This document shows, one piece after another, positions 60,543 to 64,000 of a stretch of DNA of 64,000 nucleotides. Made by a program: the position numbers and the translations under genes. The DNA is from Gammaproteobacteria bacterium (GTDB taxonomy: Bacteria; Pseudomonadota; Gammaproteobacteria; Pseudomonadales; Pseudohongiellaceae). The stretch covers positions 1-64,000 of the forward strand of contig JABJIC010000023.1 of assembly GCA_018661465.1 (NCBI GenBank). The letters run 5' to 3'. Positions within the stretch are counted from its first letter, which is position 1. Each line of letters starts with the position of its first letter. The notes beneath the pieces are model-generated. The model was given only the letters and a program-made list of their open reading frames with translations, made no database searches and had not been told where the DNA came from.

Positions 60543-61389
60543 GACTATATTGAATTGCCTGCTGAGTAAAAGACCCGAGTAAGAATGGATAAACCCTAGC
60601 ATTTTCTACCAATTTAATCACCGGCCAAACACCGATAACACTATTACATAGAAAAATTTCATCACACTGGCTTAAGTCTGACAGCGTCCAGGAAACCTTA
60701 CTAATCTCAATCCCGCCCTGATGAAACTTGTGTTCGAGATATTGCTGCATTACTCCATGGACACCGGCTGTTTCCATCGAAGGGCAATACAATTTCCCTT
60801 CCTTCGCCATTAACACATTACTCCGGCAAGCTTCGATGACAACGCCCATCTGATCGAGACAGAGACCTTCTGCATAGGGCTTTACCAACTCACTTGAGGC
60901 AAGGACTTGATCCAGGCGATTGAGATGTTTGTGACCAGCGAGTGACGAGCTCATGCTTAGTCTATGTTGGCAAACCATTAGCTCTACACCCTGCTCTGCA
61001 TCTTGCTCAGAAGCAGGCATGTCGTGGAACTGTAAAATTCGAGTGTGACCGGAGTCTGCTGACGGAGTGTAGCCGCGCCCCCCACTACCTCTGCTTACTA
61101 TTATTTTTAGCACTCCTTCGGCTTGATTACTCTCGAGAAGTTTACCAACTTCTAACTTGAGCAAAACAATATCCAAGGGAATCCTTAGAAAGGTACAGCT
61201 GTCAGTTAAGCGCTGATAATGCCGCTCGGCCAGAACTGGCTGAGCATTGTAGATACGGATAGTCTCAAAGCAGCCATCTCCGTATTGAAGGCTGCGATCA
61301 GAAACTGAGATTACATTTGAATTCTGGCCATTAACCAGACAACGAGGAGACAGTGATTGAGAAGATTGGCCGGAATTGTCTGCTGACAT
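60505..61389 (-). CDS. pabC: Aminodeoxychorismate lyase
   Basis: 294 residues, class IV PLP enzyme. GDGCFETIRIY near residue 37 and the PLP lysine in GHKHLNRLDQVLA are characteristic; EACRSNVLMAKEG near the end forms the substrate pocket. It releases pyruvate from aminodeoxychorismate to give p-aminobenzoate, completing the step begun by PabB (20839). It overlaps mltG by 38 bases and starts 6 bases after the fabF stop. Confidence 0.94.
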   Translation of the reverse strand: MSADNSGQSSQSLSPRCLVNGQNSNVISVSDRSLQYGDGCFETIRIYNAQPVLAERHYQRLTDSCTFLRIPLDIVLLKLEVGKLLESNQAEGVLKIIVSRGSGGRGYTPSADSGHTRILQFHDMPASEQDAEQGVELMVCQHRLSMSSSLAGHKHLNRLDQVLASSELVKPYAEGLCLDQMGVVIEACRSNVLMAKEGKLYCPSMETAGVHGVMQQYLEHKFHQGGIEISKVSWTLSDLSQCDEIFLCNSVIGVWPVIKLVENARVYPFLLGSFTQQAIQYSHELLAASDKPFL

Positions 61390-61395
61390 TCCGTC

Positions 61396-62637
61396 TTAGT
61401 CTGTTTTGGAAAAAATTAGACTGCCATTTGTACCGCCGAAGCCGAACGAGTTGGAAAGAACGACATTCAGCTCCTGATCTCTGCTGTCATGTGGTACGTA
61501 GTCCAAATCACAAGCTTCGTCAGGGTTATCCAGGTTTATAGTGGGGCTAACCACCTGATCGCGAAGACTCAACACTGAAATAACGGCTTCAACTGCGCCA
61601 GAAGCGCCCAGTAAATGGCCAATCATAGACTTGCTGGAGCCAACACTCAGTTTCTTGGCGTGATCTCCAAAAACCAACTTAATTGCATTAGTCTCAGCGA
61701 CGTCACCGGCAATAGTCGATGTACCATGGGCATTCACGTAGTCCACATCCTCAGGATTCATGTTGGCACTCAATAGAGCATTGCGCATGCATAGTGCCGC
61801 TCCGGTGCCACCTTCTGAAGGGGAAGTCATATGATAGGCATCACCACTCATACCAAAACCGGTCAACTCAGCATAAATAGTCGCTCCACGAGCGCGAGCA
61901 TGTTCGTACTCTTCGAGCACCATTACACCAGCGCCATCGCTTAGCACGAAGCCGTCACGATCCTTATCCCAGGGGCGACTGGCTTTTTGAGGGTCGTCAT
62001 TACGTTTAGAGAGTGCCCGCGCTGCACAGAACCCTCCCAAGCCCACAGGGGTTGTAGCTCCCTCTGCGCCACCCGCCAGCATTACGTCTGCCTGATTTGC
62101 GCTTATCATATTAGCCGCCAAACCAATATTATGAGTGCCAGTAGTACAGGCCGTGGTAACCGCTATATTGGGACCTTGAAGACCGAATCTTATGGACAGC
62201 GATCCACCGATCATATTGATGATCGAGCCAGGAACAAAAAATGGAGAAACCTTTCTCGGGCCAGAGTCGCGGATCAGCAAAGCATTTTCTTCAATGCTGC
62301 TGATGCCACCAATGCCGGATCCGATTGCTACACCCGCTCTCTCTAGGTTTAGTGAACTGTCTTCGAGGCCAGAGTCCTGAAATGCTTGCACTCCGGCAGC
62401 AACACCGTAATGCATAAAAACATCCATACGCCGAGCTTCTTTGGCGAGCATATAATCAGTGCAGTCAAAATTCTTTATGGAGCCACCGAATTGCGTACTG
62501 AATTCGCTGGTATCAAAATGCTCTATAGCGTTTATGCCGCTCTGACCATTTTTTAGTGCGGACCAAGCCGAATCTACATCATTCCCTACAGGAGTGATTA
62601 AACCCAGACCTGTTACTACTACTCTTCTGCTGCTCAA
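61396..62637 (-). CDS. fabF: 3-oxoacyl-ACP synthase II
   Basis: 413 residues from a TTG at 62637, chosen because GGGAG lies nine bases upstream and the length equals E. coli FabF exactly; an earlier TTG at 62658 adds seven residues. Catalytic Cys in [12 protein letters not shown], His in VNAHGTST and His in [11 protein letters not shown] form the condensing triad. It elongates acyl-ACP, including the palmitoleate-to-vaccenate step. A probable terminator separates it from acpP. Confidence 0.96.
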   Translation of the reverse strand: MSSRRVVVTGLGLITPVGNDVDSAWSALKNGQSGINAIEHFDTSEFSTQFGGSIKNFDCTDYMLAKEARRMDVFMHYGVAAGVQAFQDSGLEDSSLNLERAGVAIGSGIGGISSIEENALLIRDSGPRKVSPFFVPGSIINMIGGSLSIRFGLQGPNIAVTTACTTGTHNIGLAANMISANQADVMLAGGAEGATTPVGLGGFCAARALSKRNDDPQKASRPWDKDRDGFVLSDGAGVMVLEEYEHARARGATIYAELTGFGMSGDAYHMTSPSEGGTGAALCMRNALLSANMNPEDVDYVNAHGTSTIAGDVAETNAIKLVFGDHAKKLSVGSSKSMIGHLLGASGAVEAVISVLSLRDQVVSPTINLDNPDEACDLDYVPHDSRDQELNVVLSNSFGFGGTNGSLIFSKTD

Positions 62638-62670
62638 TGGAAAGATCTCCCAGCCCAATTACTTCTAAGC

Positions 62671-62712
62671 CAAATAAACAAAAGCTACTCAGGAGTAAAC
62701 CGGAGTAGCTTT
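62671..62712 (-). terminator. Probable terminator or attenuator between acpP and fabF
   Basis: AAAGCTACTC (62681-62690) and GAGTAGCTTT (62703-62712) form a 10-bp inverted repeat with a 12-base loop. On the minus strand it is followed by TTTTGTTTATTTGG, a T-rich tract. Partial termination here would let acpP be expressed above fabF, as is common in this operon. Confidence 0.7.
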
Positions 62713-62734
62713 GCAATCGAGTATTCGTTCTTAC

Positions 62735-62968
62735 TTACAGATGGTTATTGATGTAATCAGTAGCCAATTGAACTGTAGTGATTTTTTCAGCTTCTTCATC
62801 AGGGATTTCTGTTTCAAATTCCTCTTCCAAAGCCATAACCAATTCGACGGTATCTAGAGAATCAGCGCCTAAATCTTCCACAAATGAAGCAGAAGGTTTT
62901 ACTTCGTCTTCCTTAACGCCAAGTTGCTCGCAGACTATTTTTTTAACGCGCTCTTCAATGCTACTCAT
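62735..62968 (-). CDS. acpP: Acyl carrier protein
   Basis: 77 residues, as in E. coli. The phosphopantetheine site [16 protein letters not shown] holds the modified Ser. It is acidic throughout and carries growing acyl chains in fatty-acid synthesis. It lies between fabG and fabF. The 291 bases upstream (62969-63259) hold no gene and probably contain its own promoter. Confidence 0.98.
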   Translation of the reverse strand: MSSIEERVKKIVCEQLGVKEDEVKPSASFVEDLGADSLDTVELVMALEEEFETEIPDEEAEKITTVQLATDYINNHL

Positions 62969-63259
62969 ATCTTTTATTAGCTCCGTATCTCGCTATATTT
63001 ACAGCGGTTATTCTTGTAGACCTTTATCGAAATCCTGTCACTATTCTTTTTGAAAAACAGTCACTTTGCTAACGATTATCGTGTCATTTAGATGAGTGAT
63101 TAGGCATCAAATTCTTCCTCGCGGATGCCTATCCGGCTCAATTCAGGACGCAAGTTTACCTCTATTTGAAGGCGATGTAATGCCTAAATTTAAATTTTAA
63201 TATTGCCTGAAACAAACCCTTGTATATCAAAAGGTTATGTGGCTTTTTCGGCCCTGTTT
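62969..63259. other. fabG-acpP intergenic region
   Basis: 291 bases, longer than usual inside this operon, AT-rich with no open reading frame that I would call. The strong acpP expression in bacteria suggests a promoter here, but I did not identify clean -35/-10 boxes. Confidence 0.35.
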
Positions 63260-64000
63260 TTAGCCCATATACATGCCACCATTGACATGTAAGGTCTCTC
63301 CAGTGATATATGCACCGCCTTCAGAAGCCAGAAAAGATACCACCGCTGCGATCTCCTCGGCTTGACCCAATCGGCCTAGTGGAATTTGAGATAGCAGAGC
63401 TTCAGTTTGTTTCTCAGGAAGATCTCTGGTCATGTCAGTATCGATAAAACCGGGTGCCACTGAATTTACAGTTATTCCCCGTGATCCAATTTCCTGAGCA
63501 AGCGCCCTGGTGAATCCATCGATACCAGCTTTTGAAGCAGCATAGTTGGTTTGGCCAGCATTACCACTGGAGCCAACAACCGAACTGATATTAATAATCC
63601 TTCCCCAGCGAGCCTTGGTCATTCCCTTAACGCAAGCTTTGCAGACGCGAAACATGGAGCCAAGATTGGTATTCATCACATCGTTCCACTCGCCTTCTTT
63701 CATTCGCATGAGCAAGTTATCGCGAGTTATCCCTGCGTTGTTTACAACTACCGAGGGAAGCCCGTACTTTTCTGCGATTGTCGCCAGCAATGTAGCCACC
63801 GACTCATCAGAAGAAACGTCCGCGCAGAGGCCTTCGCCACTAATATTTTCAACCGACAGATATGAGCTAATATTGTCAGCACCCTTAGCTGTGGTTGCGG
63901 TTCCAATGACAGTGAACCCACTGTTTCCCAGCTCGATTGCTATCGCTTTCCCGATTCCTCTGCTGGCACCGGTAACGAGTGCTATTTTTGCGCCTTCGCT
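63260..64000 (-). CDS. fabG: 3-oxoacyl-ACP reductase FabG, 5' end outside window
   Basis: The frame is open from 63260 to the window edge (247 residues seen), so the start lies beyond 64000. The Rossmann motif TGASRGIG is visible near the edge (about 63952-63975), then NNAGITRDNL, catalytic Ser in INISSVVGSSGNAGQ and YAASK, and the C-terminal HVNGGMYMG. It reduces 3-oxoacyl-ACP with NADPH in fatty-acid synthesis. The segment around 63810-63900 (the ISGEGLCADVSS region) is typical of FabG, so the frame is continuous. Confidence 0.96.
   Translation of the reverse strand, partial: SEGAKIALVTGASRGIGKAIAIELGNSGFTVIGTATTAKGADNISSYLSVENISGEGLCADVSSDESVATLLATIAEKYGLPSVVVNNAGITRDNLLMRMKEGEWNDVMNTNLGSMFRVCKACVKGMTKARWGRIINISSVVGSSGNAGQTNYAASKAGIDGFTRALAQEIGSRGITVNSVAPGFIDTDMTRDLPEKQTEALLSQIPLGRLGQAEEIAAVVSFLASEGGAYITGETLHVNGGMYMG

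Noticed and set aside
61987-62380. Two long plus-strand frames inside fabF
   Set aside because: They lie fully antisense to a well-supported gene, have no recognisable motifs and no ribosome sites.

Overview
The window is chromosomal DNA of a gammaproteobacterium, probably a marine relative of the Pseudomonadales/Cellvibrionales. This is inferred from gene order: the tail of a tRNA-Cys/tRNA-Leu operon, clpS-clpA-infA-bpt-aat-trxB-ftsK-lolA-crcB-serS, tusDCBE with yccA, and the fabG-acpP-fabF-pabC-mltG-tmk-holB-pilZ string. Base composition looks close to balanced, genes are densely packed, and GTG and TTG starts are frequent. I see no insertion sequence, prophage or CRISPR array.

Layout. 1-500: end of a tRNA-Cys and a complete tRNA-Leu(TAA). 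500-9300: a secreted c-type cytochrome protein (DUF1588-like) with a DUF1501 partner, a DUF4097-like protein, an NhaC antiporter, a MerR-like/class III nucleotide cyclase fusion, a GlpE rhodanese and a small membrane protein. 9400-16900: AbgT transporter, exported epoxide hydrolase, argD, msrA, patatin, cytosolic 5'-nucleotidase. 16900-20600: sulfur assimilation (TauE/SafE permease, cysB, cysH) and thrH. 20800-28500: pabB, roxA-purB-mnmA-nudJ-rluE, with moaCDE inserted. 28600-43400: a cold-shock protein with an acidic repeat tail, the N-degron set (clpS, clpA, bpt, aat) with infA, then trxB, ftsK, lolA, crcB, serS, cysG, tusDCBE and yccA. 43600-48000: tRNA-Ser(TGA), a REP-like structured spacer, tail-specific protease prc and a lone tyrosine recombinase. 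48100-51600: molybdate uptake modABC and modE. 51900-57300: a GST-like protein, two paralogous small lipoproteins, gor, an AlkB-type dioxygenase and an FAD oxidoreductase. 57300-64000: pilZ, holB, tmk, mltG, pabC, fabF, acpP and a 5'-truncated fabG.

How the genes fit together. tusDCBE relays sulfur to mnmA for tRNA 2-thiouridine. aat and bpt add destabilising N-terminal residues that clpS delivers to clpA. modABC feeds molybdenum to the cofactor route of which moaC, moaD and moaE are here, and a ModE-type operator lies just before modA. pabB and pabC make p-aminobenzoate; cysB, cysH and cysG serve sulfate assimilation and siroheme.

Most of the window is conserved housekeeping DNA. The least ordinary items are: (i) the MerR-cyclase fusion, whose near-consensus promoter is flanked by repeats of TTAGACAG, with a near-identical palindrome about 220 bp before thrH; (ii) the spacer after tRNA-Ser, holding an inverted degraded copy of the tRNA 3' end, nested palindromes and a strong orphan terminator (possible small RNA); (iii) a tandem pair of undescribed small lipoproteins; (iv) the cytochrome/DUF1501 secreted pair. 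None is proven to be a new system from sequence alone.
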